In this document: in pieces, positions 1 through 7,701 of the stretch
Layout of the letters: every line of letters begins with the position of its first letter
How positions within the stretch are numbered: position 1 is the stretch's first letter
Origin: RUG11198 sp964600615
GTDB taxonomy: Bacteria; Bacillota_I; Bacilli_A; RF39; UBA660
Assembly: GCA_964600615.1 (NCBI GenBank)
Contig: CAZRJK010000018.1
Coordinates: 1 to 22,246 of the forward strand
DNA: 22,246 bases
Direction of reading: 5' to 3'
The notes under the pieces: model-generated
Database searches by the model: none
What the model saw: only the letters and a program-made list of their open reading frames with translations
Told to the model about the DNA's origin: nothing
Translations under genes and position numbers: made by a program

Positions 1-48
1 ACGTGGTCAGCTTGGAAGGCTGAAGTTCTACCATTAAACTACACCCGC
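1..48 (-). tRNA. tRNA-Gly(TCC), partial (3' part off the left edge)
   Basis: Read on the minus strand, the acceptor 5' strand GCGGGTG, a D arm (GTTT / GAAC stem around AATGGTA) and an anticodon arm (TCAGC / GCTGA stem around loop CTTCCAA) are all present. The anticodon is TCC, at plus-strand positions 14-16, so the tRNA reads glycine GGA/GGG codons. Only the start of the variable region remains; the T arm and 3' acceptor strand lie outside the window. A good promoter lies just upstream on the same strand. Confidence 0.93.
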
Positions 49-84
49 ATGAAAATAAAAATTATTTTCTTGAGCACGTATATA

Positions 85-113
85 ATTATAAAGGAACTTT
101 ACCCAAAAATCAA
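85..113 (-). promoter_or_regulatory. Promoter of tRNA-Gly
   Basis: On the minus strand there is TTGATT (113-108), a 17-base spacer, and TATAAT (90-85). This is a sigma-A type promoter about 37 bases upstream of the tRNA 5' end. Confidence 0.7.
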
Positions 114-177
114 GTATTTTTAATAAATTTATAGAAAAAAACCAAAATATAGTATATAATCATTAATAGGTGATATT

Positions 178-1485
178 ATGTTTGAAAACTTAAGTGATAG
201 ATTGCAAAATGTAATGCATAAAATAAAAGGATATGGAAGAATTACTGAAGAAAACATTTCAGATATGATGAGAGAAATAAGATTATCTCTATTAGAAGCT
301 GATGTTAATTATAAAGTAGTAAAAGAATTTACTAATAATGTAAAAGAAAAAGCTCTAGGTAGTGATGTTAATTCTAAACTATCTCCAGGAGAAGAATTTG
401 TTAAAATAGTAAAAGATGAATTAACAGAATTATTAGGTGGAGACTCTGTACCATTAGAAACAACAAAGAATCCTACCATTACTATGTTAGTAGGATTACA
501 AGGTTCAGGTAAAACTACTACTATAGGTAAGTTAGCTAACTATTTAAGAAAGAATCATAAAAAGAAACCCTTATTAGTAGCGTGTGATATTTATAGACCA
601 GCTGCTATAGATCAATTAAAAACTATAGGTAAAGAATTAAATATAGAAGTATATTCAGAAGGAAAAAAAGACCCAGTAGAAATAACTAAAAACGCACTAG
701 AATATGCTAAAGAAAATAAATTTGATTATATCTTAATCGATACAGCAGGTAGATTACAAATAGATGAAAAATTAATGGATGAATTAAAAAATATTGAAGA
801 AGCAGTAAATCCTCATGAAGTATTATTAGTAATAGATGCTATGATGGGACAAGATGCTATTAATGTAATAACAGGATTTAATGATAAATTAAACCTAACT
901 GGAGTAATACTAACTAAATTAGATGGAGATACTAGAGGTGGAGTAGCCTTATCAGTAAGACATCTAACTAATATCCCAATTAAATTTATAGGTATTAGTG
1001 AAAAAATGGATGGATTAACAGAATTCCATCCCGATAGAATGGCTTCTCGTATAATAGGTATGGGAGATGTCTTATCATTAGTAGAAAAAGTATCAAGTGA
1101 AATAGATGAAAAAGATGCTGAAAAACTAGTAAAGAAAATGTCTAAAGGAACATTTGATTTAGAAGACTTCTTAAATCAATTAAAACAAATAAAAAAATTA
1201 GGACCATTAGAAAATATAATTAAACTATTACCAGGAGCTAAAAAAATGGGACTTAATAACGTTAAAATAGATCCAAAACAAATGGCACATATAGAAGCTA
1301 TAATATTATCTATGACTCCATATGAAAGAGCCCATCCTGAAGTATTAAAAGCCTCTCGTAAACAAAGAATAGCTAAAGGTTCAGGAATGACAGTAGCAGA
1401 TGTAAACAAATTACTAAATCAATTTGAAGACATGAAAAAAATGATGAAAATGATGAATAACGGAAACTTTAAATTACCATTCTAA
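178..1485 (+). CDS. ffh: Signal recognition particle protein Ffh (SRP54)
   Basis: GTPase subunit of the signal recognition particle. It binds signal sequences emerging from the ribosome together with the 4.5S/scRNA and delivers the ribosome to FtsY at the membrane. All three domains are visible: the helical N domain (about residues 1-90), the G domain with P-loop GLQGSGKTT (106-114), DTAGR (188-192) and TKLDG (246-250), and the methionine-rich M domain (about 325-435), which includes the RNA-binding GSGMTVADVN stretch (401-410). The tail is rich in MKKMMKMM. At 435 residues it is near the usual length of about 440-450. The ATG follows 'taggtgat' at good spacing. In many Firmicutes ylxM sits directly upstream of ffh; here it is absent and the gene appears monocistronic, ending in its own terminator. 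Confidence 0.98.
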   Translation: MFENLSDRLQNVMHKIKGYGRITEENISDMMREIRLSLLEADVNYKVVKEFTNNVKEKALGSDVNSKLSPGEEFVKIVKDELTELLGGDSVPLETTKNPTITMLVGLQGSGKTTTIGKLANYLRKNHKKKPLLVACDIYRPAAIDQLKTIGKELNIEVYSEGKKDPVEITKNALEYAKENKFDYILIDTAGRLQIDEKLMDELKNIEEAVNPHEVLLVIDAMMGQDAINVITGFNDKLNLTGVILTKLDGDTRGGVALSVRHLTNIPIKFIGISEKMDGLTEFHPDRMASRIIGMGDVLSLVEKVSSEIDEKDAEKLVKKMSKGTFDLEDFLNQLKQIKKLGPLENIIKLLPGAKKMGLNNVKIDPKQMAHIEAIILSMTPYERAHPEVLKASRKQRIAKGSGMTVADVNKLLNQFEDMKKMMKMMNNGNFKLPF

Positions 1486-1513
1486 AAATATAAGGAAACT
1501 TATATTTTTTTTA
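1484..1513 (+). terminator. Rho-independent terminator of ffh
   Basis: An 11-bp stem (1484-1494 with 1499-1509) closes a GAAA tetraloop and runs into a T tract. The stem begins within the ffh stop codon. Confidence 0.85.
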
Positions 1514-1572
1514 CATTTAAATGACAAATATAAAACAATTTACTAAAACACTATCTTTATTACTAATAAAAA

Positions 1573-1599
1573 TGTTATAATATTAAAAGAATAAGGAGG
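1573..1599 (+). promoter_or_regulatory. Extended -10 promoter and strong RBS deciding the muramidase start
   Basis: TGtTATAAT (1573-1581) is an extended -10 element. The strong ribosome binding site aaggagg is at 1593-1599. An in-frame GTG at 1599 lies inside this site, so the ATG at 1608, eight bases downstream, is taken as the start. Confidence 0.65.
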
Positions 1600-1607
1600 T
1601 GTATCTA

Positions 1608-2786
1608 ATGAATAAACAAGTAATACTAATCATTTTAGCGGGCTTAACATCAATGCTATTATCAATAGTATTATATGTAATAGTAAGCACTACAGGAATA
1701 ATATTAAAACCAAACCCATCATGTAATTTTAGAGATAAAGTATATTTAAAAGATTTTGTAGTAACATTAGATGGCACCTTAGAAAACGATCATAAAGTAG
1801 ATACTAGTCATGTAGGAACAAAAAAATTAAAAATAATCTATAAAAACAAATATGGTTTTTATAAAATAAAAGAATTTAACTTAGAAATAAAAGATATAAC
1901 TAAACCTACAATACTAGTAAATAATGATTATACAGTAGAAGTAGGATATGAAAAAAAATTAGAAGATGTAATATTATGTGCAGATGATTATGATGATAAT
2001 GTAAAATGTGAAATAAATGGAAGTTATAACCTAGATGAAGAAGGAATATATCCCTTATCTATAACTGCCAAAGATAAAAGTAATAACACAACAACTAAAA
2101 ACTTTAATCTAAATGTAGTAAAACCTACTATACAAAAAGAAGAAAATAATTTAGAATTTATCTCTTATCAAGATATTTATAAAAAATATAAAAATAATAA
2201 CACCCTAATAGGAATAGATATATCTAAATGGCAAGAAGAAGTCGATTTTAAAAAATTAAAAGATAATAACGTTGAATTTGTTATCTTAAAATTAGGTGGC
2301 CAATCAGATAAAAATAAAAAAACAGAATTAGATCCTTACTTTAAAAAGAATATAGAAAATGCTAAAAAGAATAATTTAAAAGTAGGAGTATATTTCTATT
2401 CCCATGCTAAAAATACTAAAGAAGCTAAAGAACAAGCCAAATTTGTTCTAGATAATATTAAAGATTATAACTTAGATTTACCAATAACCTTTGATTGGGA
2501 AAATTGGCAAAATTTTAATTCTTATAATATCAGTCTAAATACTTTAAATAATATAGCTAGAACATTCTTAAACGAAATTAATAATAATGGACATGAATCT
2601 AATCTATATTCCAGTGAATATTACTTAGAAAATGTATGGTTTAATAAAGACTACAAAAATATTTGGTTAGCAAATTATGGAAAAATAAAATATCAAGGTA
2701 AATATGATATTTGGCAATTATGTAGTGATGGTAAAGTAGAAGGAATAAATACCTATGTTGATATAGATATCTTATATTTAAATTAG
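1608..2786 (+). CDS. Membrane-anchored GH25 muramidase (lysozyme family) with Ig-like stalk
   Basis: Probable N-acetylmuramidase acting on peptidoglycan outside the membrane. One hydrophobic segment (residues about 4-30) follows MNKQ and probably stays as an anchor. Next come one or two Ig-like / DUF5011-type beta domains (about 40-172; the second shows the usual DDNVKCEI... GIYPLSITAKDKSNN pattern), a linker, and a C-terminal GH25 domain (about 201-392). GH25 hallmarks seen are DISKWQ (204-209), the strand VGVYFYSHA, the acidic pair in FDWENW (D296, E298; E298 the likely catalytic acid) and the terminal DIDILY. The gene lies between two terminators, so it is probably transcribed alone. It could serve wall turnover or, given the neighbouring spoIIP, spore-related remodelling; nothing here decides which. 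Confidence 0.9.
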   Translation: MNKQVILIILAGLTSMLLSIVLYVIVSTTGIILKPNPSCNFRDKVYLKDFVVTLDGTLENDHKVDTSHVGTKKLKIIYKNKYGFYKIKEFNLEIKDITKPTILVNNDYTVEVGYEKKLEDVILCADDYDDNVKCEINGSYNLDEEGIYPLSITAKDKSNNTTTKNFNLNVVKPTIQKEENNLEFISYQDIYKKYKNNNTLIGIDISKWQEEVDFKKLKDNNVEFVILKLGGQSDKNKKTELDPYFKKNIENAKKNNLKVGVYFYSHAKNTKEAKEQAKFVLDNIKDYNLDLPITFDWENWQNFNSYNISLNTLNNIARTFLNEINNNGHESNLYSSEYYLENVWFNKDYKNIWLANYGKIKYQGKYDIWQLCSDGKVEGINTYVDIDILYLN

Positions 2787-2809
2787 AAATACTTTGTATT
2801 TCTTTTTTT
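2785..2809 (+). terminator. Rho-independent terminator of the GH25 gene
   Basis: An 8-bp stem (2785-2792 with 2796-2803), a TTT loop and a run of T to 2809. It starts inside the stop codon of the upstream gene. Confidence 0.85.
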
Positions 2810-2858
2810 ATCGACATTATTTTATTACTAATATTAATATAATAATCCTGGTGATATT

Positions 2859-3878
2859 ATGACTAGAAGATTAAAATTAAAAAAGAAAAAGAAAAAAAAC
2901 AAATTAAAAAAAATAATATTTATATTAATAATATATCTATCTTTTTCTTATACATTTTATAACATAATAAAAAATAATAATAAAATATCTAATGAACAAT
3001 TTATAAATATCCTAGTATCATCAGGTAATGCCAATATAATAACCAAATATAAAACAACAACTATTGTAAATAATACTATGAAATATTTATTAAATATTGA
3101 TTTTAAAAAACCACAAACTCTTTTAAATACCAGTATATTAAAATATGGAAAAATAAAAAAAATAGAAAAAACTATTTCCATCGAATATAATGATGATTAT
3201 AGTAATATGGATGACTTAAAAAAAGTAAGTGCTTATATAAAAGATCCTAATCCTAAAACAATAGATAATCCCATAATATATTTATATAACTCTCATCAAT
3301 TAGAAAATTATAATAATGCTTCTCTCGATATTTATGGAATAACTCCTAATGTCTTAATGGCTAGCTATTTACTAAGAGAAAAACTAAATAGTCTAAATAT
3401 TCCAACAATTGTAGAAGAAACAAACATGAGTAAAATATTAGAAGAAAACAATTGGAATTATTCTTATTCTTATCAAGCCTCAAGACAATTACTAACAAAT
3501 AAAATCTCTAAATACAAATCATTAAAATATTTTATAGATATCCATAGAGATAGTATAACTAAAGATTATTCAACCATAACTATAGATAATAAAACCTATG
3601 CTAGTATATTATTTGTAATAGGACTAGATCATGATAATTGGGAACCAAATTATAATTTATCTACTAAATTAAATAATATTATAAATAAAAAATATCCTAA
3701 CTTATCAAAAGGAATAATGAAAAAATCAGGATTAAATGTAAATGGAATATATAATCAAGATGTATCACCTAATTGCATATTAATAGAAATAGGAGGAGTA
3801 GATAATACCATAGAAGAAGTATTTAACACCACTAATGTAATCGCTGAAGCATTATCTACATATATAAATGAAACATAA
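2859..3878 (+). CDS. spoIIP: Stage II sporulation protein P-like amidase/endopeptidase (SpoIIP)
   Basis: SpoIIP is the N-acetylmuramoyl-L-alanine amidase / endopeptidase that works with SpoIID and SpoIIM to thin septal peptidoglycan during engulfment of the forespore. The protein starts with a very basic stretch (MTRRLKLKKKKKKNK), then one membrane segment (about 18-37), then an extracellular domain. The catalytic region has IIYLYNSHQLENY (139-151, H146 and E149), GITPNVLMASYLL (160-172), YFIDIHRDS (224-232, H229) and ILIEIGGVDNT (307-317, E310), which match the SpoIIP / amidase_3-like metal-site pattern. 'Ctggtgat' precedes the ATG. At 339 residues it is a little shorter than B. subtilis SpoIIP (about 400). 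The next small gene overlaps its 3' end by 11 bases. I am confident of the family; whether this organism sporulates is not shown. Confidence 0.88.
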   Translation: MTRRLKLKKKKKKNKLKKIIFILIIYLSFSYTFYNIIKNNNKISNEQFINILVSSGNANIITKYKTTTIVNNTMKYLLNIDFKKPQTLLNTSILKYGKIKKIEKTISIEYNDDYSNMDDLKKVSAYIKDPNPKTIDNPIIYLYNSHQLENYNNASLDIYGITPNVLMASYLLREKLNSLNIPTIVEETNMSKILEENNWNYSYSYQASRQLLTNKISKYKSLKYFIDIHRDSITKDYSTITIDNKTYASILFVIGLDHDNWEPNYNLSTKLNNIINKKYPNLSKGIMKKSGLNVNGIYNQDVSPNCILIEIGGVDNTIEEVFNTTNVIAEALSTYINET

Positions 3879-4188
3879 AAAAATATTAAAAACAATTATA
3901 TATTCCATATTAATACTATTTATATTCTCTTATACCATAGAAGAAACAGGATATTACGAATATAAATTAAATAACAAAAAAAATTTAACTGAAAAAGAAA
4001 TAAAACAATTTGAGAATGATGTAAAAGAAGGAAAAGAAATAGATCTAAAACCATATCTAGAAGATAATACCACAGATTATAGAAGTAATCTAACTAATAA
4101 AACATCAGAAATAAATATAAAACTAAATAAATATTTCAAACTAATATTAACAGACTATTTTGATATCCTAAAAAAGTTAATAAAATAA
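3868..4188 (+). CDS. Small membrane protein coupled to spoIIP, family not recognised
   Basis: A 106-residue protein whose ATG lies inside the end of spoIIP (11-base overlap) with no evident ribosome binding site, so translation is probably coupled to spoIIP. It has a basic start (MKHKKILK), one hydrophobic segment (about 7-24) and then a charged helical domain, presumably outside the membrane: EKEIKQFENDVKEGKEIDLK and a C-terminal amphipathic stretch ending LKKLIK. I do not recognise the family. In Bacillus the gene after spoIIP is yqxA, also a small membrane protein, but I see no clear sequence likeness. Its position suggests a role beside SpoIIP. Confidence 0.75.
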   Translation: MKHKKILKTIIYSILILFIFSYTIEETGYYEYKLNNKKNLTEKEIKQFENDVKEGKEIDLKPYLEDNTTDYRSNLTNKTSEINIKLNKYFKLILTDYFDILKKLIK

Positions 4189-4209
4189 CTAGTTAAAAAA
4201 CAAATAATA

Positions 4210-4218
4210 TGATATACT
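4210..4218 (+). promoter_or_regulatory. Possible extended -10 promoter (TGaTATACT)
   Basis: TGATATACT ends 25 bases before the ATG at 4244, with an 'agggtgat' ribosome binding site between. No clear -35 element is seen, so this is tentative. Confidence 0.4.
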
Positions 4219-4243
4219 ATATATAATAAAAGGGTGATTATAT

Positions 4244-4753
4244 ATGATAGTATCAAATATTAATATTGATAATACTAAAAATAATATTAATATCAAAGAC
4301 GTAATAAAAAAACATTATCAAAATAAAACAAATAAAATATTAATAATAAACAATCAAAATAATAGACAAATAATATTAATAGGAAAAATAAATATAAAAT
4401 ATAATTATAATGATAAAAAAATATTTGATAATATATATTTACCAGAATTAATAAAATTCTATTTAGATAATAATATAATCACTACGGAAAATATAAATGA
4501 TAATGAATATAATATAAATGATACTTTGTATATAATAAATTATAATGAAGAATTAGATAATATTAAAAAATATATAAGCGAACTAAATAATATCAACAAA
4601 TATAAATTAGAATTAAGTAATAATTGTATAATTGAAGATGATATAGTTCCTGATAATAAAAGAGCTTATAGCTATGGTTATATAAATATATTATTAATTT
4701 CCCTTTTAATATCAGTTATAACCATAATATTCATAATAACCAAATATCATTAA
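4244..4753 (+). CDS. Asn/Ile-rich tail-anchored protein of unknown function
   Basis: A 169-residue protein starting after 'agggtgat'. It is unusually rich in Asn and Ile, partly because AAT and ATA codons dominate in this AT-rich stretch. There is no signal peptide. The only hydrophobic segment is at the C terminus (about 147-165, ending ITKYH), so the protein looks tail-anchored with its N-terminal domain in the cytoplasm. No motif or family is recognised. It lies between the spoIIP pair and the LCP gene and appears to have its own promoter. Confidence 0.7.
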   Translation: MIVSNINIDNTKNNINIKDVIKKHYQNKTNKILIINNQNNRQIILIGKINIKYNYNDKKIFDNIYLPELIKFYLDNNIITTENINDNEYNINDTLYIINYNEELDNIKKYISELNNINKYKLELSNNCIIEDDIVPDNKRAYSYGYINILLISLLISVITIIFIITKYH

Positions 4754-4844
4754 CTTTACACATATACATTTAATTGTGTAATATCGATAATATTTTATAG
4801 AAATTATTAAGAATTAATGATAACATAGATAAAAGGTGATATTT

Positions 4845-6761
4845 ATGACCAAAAGAGAAAGAAAAAAACAAAAGAAAAGAAAAAGATTTATCATTAATTT
4901 ATTATTAATATCATCATTAATATTAATATTATCATTATTATATATTGATATCTTGCCATTAAGATATTTAGGTTATATAGCAGTAGCAATTGCTATAATA
5001 GATTTCATAATGATATTAATAATAAAAGTAATAAAAAAGAAACAAATACCCTCAGTTATAGCATTCTTATTAAGCATAATAATGCTATTAGGGTCTTTTT
5101 ATACTCTAAAAACTGATGGATTACTAAATAATTTAAATCTTAATTATAAAACATATAATTATTCAGTAGTAGTATTAAAAAGTAATAACTATAAAAAAAT
5201 AGAAGATATAAAAGACAAAAACTTAGGGTATTATAAAACAGAAGGAAAAGAAACAACCAAATCTATTAATAAATTAGAAAGTATTGTAACTACTAATAAT
5301 ATTGAGTATAATAATACGGAATCTTTAGCTACCGACCTATTAAATAATAAAGTAGACGCTATTTTAATAGAAGAAAGTCATCTAAACGTATTAGAAGAAA
5401 ATAATAATGAAGAAACAACCAATAAATTTGCTGATTTTAATGATAAAACTAAAGTAATATATAGATTTACAATAATAATAAAAACAGAAAACATTTCTAA
5501 AGACATAGATGTAACTAAAAAACCATTTAGTATCTACATAAGTGGAATAGACACTTATGGAGAAATATCTTCAGTATCTAGAAGCGATGTTAATATGGTA
5601 GTAACCGTAAATCCAGAAACCAAACAAATATTATTAACATCAATACCAAGAGATTACTATGTCCAATTACATGGAAAAACTGGTTATAAAGACAAATTAA
5701 CTCATGCAGGCTTATATGGAGTAGATACATCTCTAAGAACTATTGAAGACTTTTTAGATATAGAAATAAACTACTATATAAAAGTTAATTTCACTAGTGT
5801 TATAGATATAGTAGATGCAATAGGTGGAGTAGAAGTATATTCAGATTATAATTTTACTTCTATAGATGGCTATAATTATAAAAAAGGATATAACAAAGTA
5901 AATGGAGAAGAAGCATTATCATTTGCAAGAGAAAGAAAAGCCTTTAGTGCAGGTGATAGACAAAGAGTAAAAGACCAACAAGCATTATTAGAAGCTATGT
6001 TTAGAAAATGTACTAGTCCTGCTATAATTACAAAGTATAACAATTTACTTAATTCAATTAATAAAAGTTTTGTAACCAATATGCCAACCGATAGAATAAC
6101 TTCATTATTAAAAATGCAACTAAAAAATAGATATCAATGGATAATAACCGCAAATAGTCTAGATGGAAGCAATTCTTCTAATTACACATATTCCTATAGT
6201 GCATCTAAACTATATGTTATGGAACCAGACTCAGAAAGTATAAAAACTGCTAAAGACTTAATAAATTCTGTAATAAATGGAGAAACTTTAGAATCATCTT
6301 ATGATAAAAATCCCACTAATATAAATACAGTTACCAAAAACAATCCAACACCTATTCCAAAAAAAGAAGAAAAAAAAGAAGCACCTAAAGAAGGATTAAA
6401 AGTAATACTAGGAAAAGATAATATTACCATAACAACAGATGAAGAGTACACTTATTATGGATATACAGCTACATACAATAAAGAAAAAGTAACAGATAAT
6501 ACAACATATGAATTAATAATTAATGACAAAACATTCACAGATTACAAAGAATTAGTATCATATATAACAAACGATTTAGAAGAAGGAAACTATACTATAA
6601 CATATAAAATAACTTATAATAAAGAAACAATAACAAAAGAACAAACATTAACAATAACAAAAAAAGAAGAAGAACCAAAAGAAGAACCCCCAGAGGAACC
6701 CAAAGAGGAACCAAAAGAAGAACCAGAAGAAAATACAGAAAATGATACTATAAATGAATAA
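4845..6761 (+). CDS. LytR-CpsA-Psr (LCP) family glycopolymer ligase with extra N- and C-terminal domains
   Basis: LCP proteins transfer undecaprenyl-linked glycopolymers (teichoic acids, capsule) to peptidoglycan. Order from the chosen ATG: a basic start, three membrane segments (about 15-35, 40-62, 68-88), a region of about 100-220 with a periplasmic-binding-protein-like pattern (IEDIKDKNLGYY ... DLLNNKVDAILIEE), the LCP domain (about 228-400) and a C-terminal beta domain ending in a Pro/Glu/Lys-rich tail built from KEEP repeats. LCP signatures are SRSDVNM (245-251), IPRDYY (267-272), FARERKAF (360-367) and the GDRQRVKDQQ stretch (370-379), which carry the conserved Arg and Asp residues. An in-frame GTG at 4836 lies inside the 'aaaaggtgat' binding site, so ATG 4845 is preferred. 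The protein (638 aa) is nearly twice the length of a minimal LCP protein. Confidence 0.93.
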   Translation: MTKRERKKQKKRKRFIINLLLISSLILILSLLYIDILPLRYLGYIAVAIAIIDFIMILIIKVIKKKQIPSVIAFLLSIIMLLGSFYTLKTDGLLNNLNLNYKTYNYSVVVLKSNNYKKIEDIKDKNLGYYKTEGKETTKSINKLESIVTTNNIEYNNTESLATDLLNNKVDAILIEESHLNVLEENNNEETTNKFADFNDKTKVIYRFTIIIKTENISKDIDVTKKPFSIYISGIDTYGEISSVSRSDVNMVVTVNPETKQILLTSIPRDYYVQLHGKTGYKDKLTHAGLYGVDTSLRTIEDFLDIEINYYIKVNFTSVIDIVDAIGGVEVYSDYNFTSIDGYNYKKGYNKVNGEEALSFARERKAFSAGDRQRVKDQQALLEAMFRKCTSPAIITKYNNLLNSINKSFVTNMPTDRITSLLKMQLKNRYQWIITANSLDGSNSSNYTYSYSASKLYVMEPDSESIKTAKDLINSVINGETLESSYDKNPTNINTVTKNNPTPIPKKEEKKEAPKEGLKVILGKDNITITTDEEYTYYGYTATYNKEKVTDNTTYELIINDKTFTDYKELVSYITNDLEEGNYTITYKITYNKETITKEQTLTITKKEEEPKEEPPEEPKEEPKEEPEENTENDTINE

Positions 6762-6786
6762 AAGATATAGAATAATCTATATCTTT
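6761..6786. terminator. Bidirectional terminator between the LCP gene and def
   Basis: A 10-bp stem (6761-6770 with 6777-6786) around a 6-base loop has A-rich and T-rich flanks on both sides. It can serve the LCP gene on the plus strand and def, which ends at 6787, on the minus strand. Confidence 0.8.
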
Positions 6787-7335
6787 TTATATTTCTCTCA
6801 TAAATTCAGCATTTTTAAAAGGATCCTTAGGATCAATATGATCATAAAACAAAATACCATGCAAATGATCAAACTCATGTTGAAAAGCAATAGCTAATTC
6901 TTCACGCCCCCTAAATCTCACTTTCTTACCATTAACATCATATGCTTCAAATGTAACTCTAGCATATCTAGGAACAATTCCCTCGACTTCACGATTAACA
7001 GATAAACATCCCTCTCCACCAGAAGAGTAAATTAGTTCTTCAGAATGAGAAACCAATTTAGGATTAATTAATACATAATCTCTAAATACACCTTCTTCTT
7101 CTTCATAACAAACAACAAAAAAATTCTCATTAATTCCCACTTGCGGAGCAGCTAACCCCATACCAGGTCTTAAATCATATTTTTCAGCCTCTTCTTCAAT
7201 TTGAGAAAGTCTCAAATGTTCTAACATATCATTAATCATTTTTTTATATTTAGGATTAAGAGGAAAACTAACATCAACATTCTTTTTTCTTAATCTCTTA
7301 TCTTTTTCATCTAAAATATCTTTAGTTAAAAGCAT
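6787..7335 (-). CDS. def: Peptide deformylase
   Basis: Removes the formyl group from the starting methionine of new proteins; a metalloenzyme (usually Fe2+) acting at the ribosome exit. All three family motifs are intact: GMGLAAPQ (58-65), EGCLS (108-112) and HEFDH (153-157), with C110, H153 and H157 as metal ligands and E154 catalytic. The protein is 182 residues from the chosen ATG, very close to the type-2 deformylases of Firmicutes such as YkrB; the insertion around LRLSQIEEEAEKYDLRPG is also typical of type 2. An open frame extends 13 codons upstream, but the ATG at 7335 sits behind 'gggatgtgat' at the spacing used by neighbouring genes, so it is taken as the start. Confidence 0.97.
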   Translation of the reverse strand: MLLTKDILDEKDKRLRKKNVDVSFPLNPKYKKMINDMLEHLRLSQIEEEAEKYDLRPGMGLAAPQVGINENFFVVCYEEEEGVFRDYVLINPKLVSHSEELIYSSGGEGCLSVNREVEGIVPRYARVTFEAYDVNGKKVRFRGREELAIAFQHEFDHLHGILFYDHIDPKDPFKNAEFMREI

Positions 7336-7374
7336 AATATCACATCCCAGCGAATATATAATACCACAAAACAT

Positions 7375-7401
7375 AAAAAAAAGAAAGGGTAAATTCCCTT
7401 T
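7375..7401 (-). terminator. Rho-independent terminator of the YjcZ-type gene
   Basis: On the minus strand AAAGGG (plus 7401-7396) pairs with CCCTTT (7389-7384) around a 6-base loop, followed by a C and a run of eight T (plus 7382-7375). Confidence 0.8.
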
Positions 7402-7408
7402 TAGTAAA

Positions 7409-7579
7409 TTATAAAGATATTCTAGAACCTATAATAATAACCAATAATATAAATAAAACCAAAATAATAGCAGCACCATATCCATAACCACCAGTATATC
7501 CATATCCATAAGTAGGGTAAGAATAATTATTACATCCACAAGTATTACCACCATTATAGCCACCACCGTAATAGTACAT
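7409..7579 (-). CDS. YjcZ-family small Gly/Tyr-rich membrane peptide
   Basis: A 56-residue peptide read on the minus strand, behind a very strong ribosome binding site (AAGGAGGT, plus 7593-7586). Residues 1-35 are Gly, Tyr and Asn rich (MYYYGGGYNGG..., ...YGYGYTGGYGYG); residues 36-51 form one hydrophobic segment (AAIILVLFILLVIIIG) with a short basic end. This matches the YjcZ family, whose members are often named sporulation proteins and end in a similar GGFALIVVLFILLIIVG-type helix. It fits with spoIIP nearby. The role of the family is poorly known. The gene is monocistronic with its own terminator. Confidence 0.8.
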   Translation of the reverse strand: MYYYGGGYNGGNTCGCNNYSYPTYGYGYTGGYGYGAAIILVLFILLVIIIGSRISL

Positions 7580-7651
7580 AAAAATACCTCCTTTACATAT
7601 CTAATATAGTTTACGCAAAAAACAATAATTTGCTAATATTTTTTTCTCATA

Positions 7652-7680
7652 TTTACAAACAAAATCTATTTTGTTATAAT
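7652..7680 (+). promoter_or_regulatory. Promoter of uppP
   Basis: TTTACA (7652-7657), 17-base spacer, TATAAT (7675-7680). The frame of uppP is open through this promoter, which is one reason to choose the downstream ATG at 7702. Confidence 0.75.
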
Positions 7681-7701
7681 AAAAAAAGAAAGAGTGATAA
7701 T

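Noticed and set aside
1599..1607. Earlier in-frame GTG start for the GH25 gene (the same pattern appears at 4836, 15443 and 19803)
   Set aside because: In each case the GTG is part of the 'ggaggtg' or 'aggtga' ribosome binding site of an ATG nine bases downstream, so the ATG was used.
2838..2843. TATAAT just before spoIIP as its promoter
   Set aside because: Only 15 bases precede the ATG, so transcription would start inside the ribosome binding site; a sporulation-type promoter could exist but is not identifiable.
4756..4781. TTACACA/TGTGTAA inverted repeat after the 169-aa gene as a terminator
   Set aside because: The stem is short and not followed by a T run; it could be an operator, but nothing supports a specific role.
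7630..7701. N-terminal extension of uppP
   Set aside because: The extension covers the promoter (7652-7680), lacks a binding site, and the family starts at the MNIIHSIVLG stretch.
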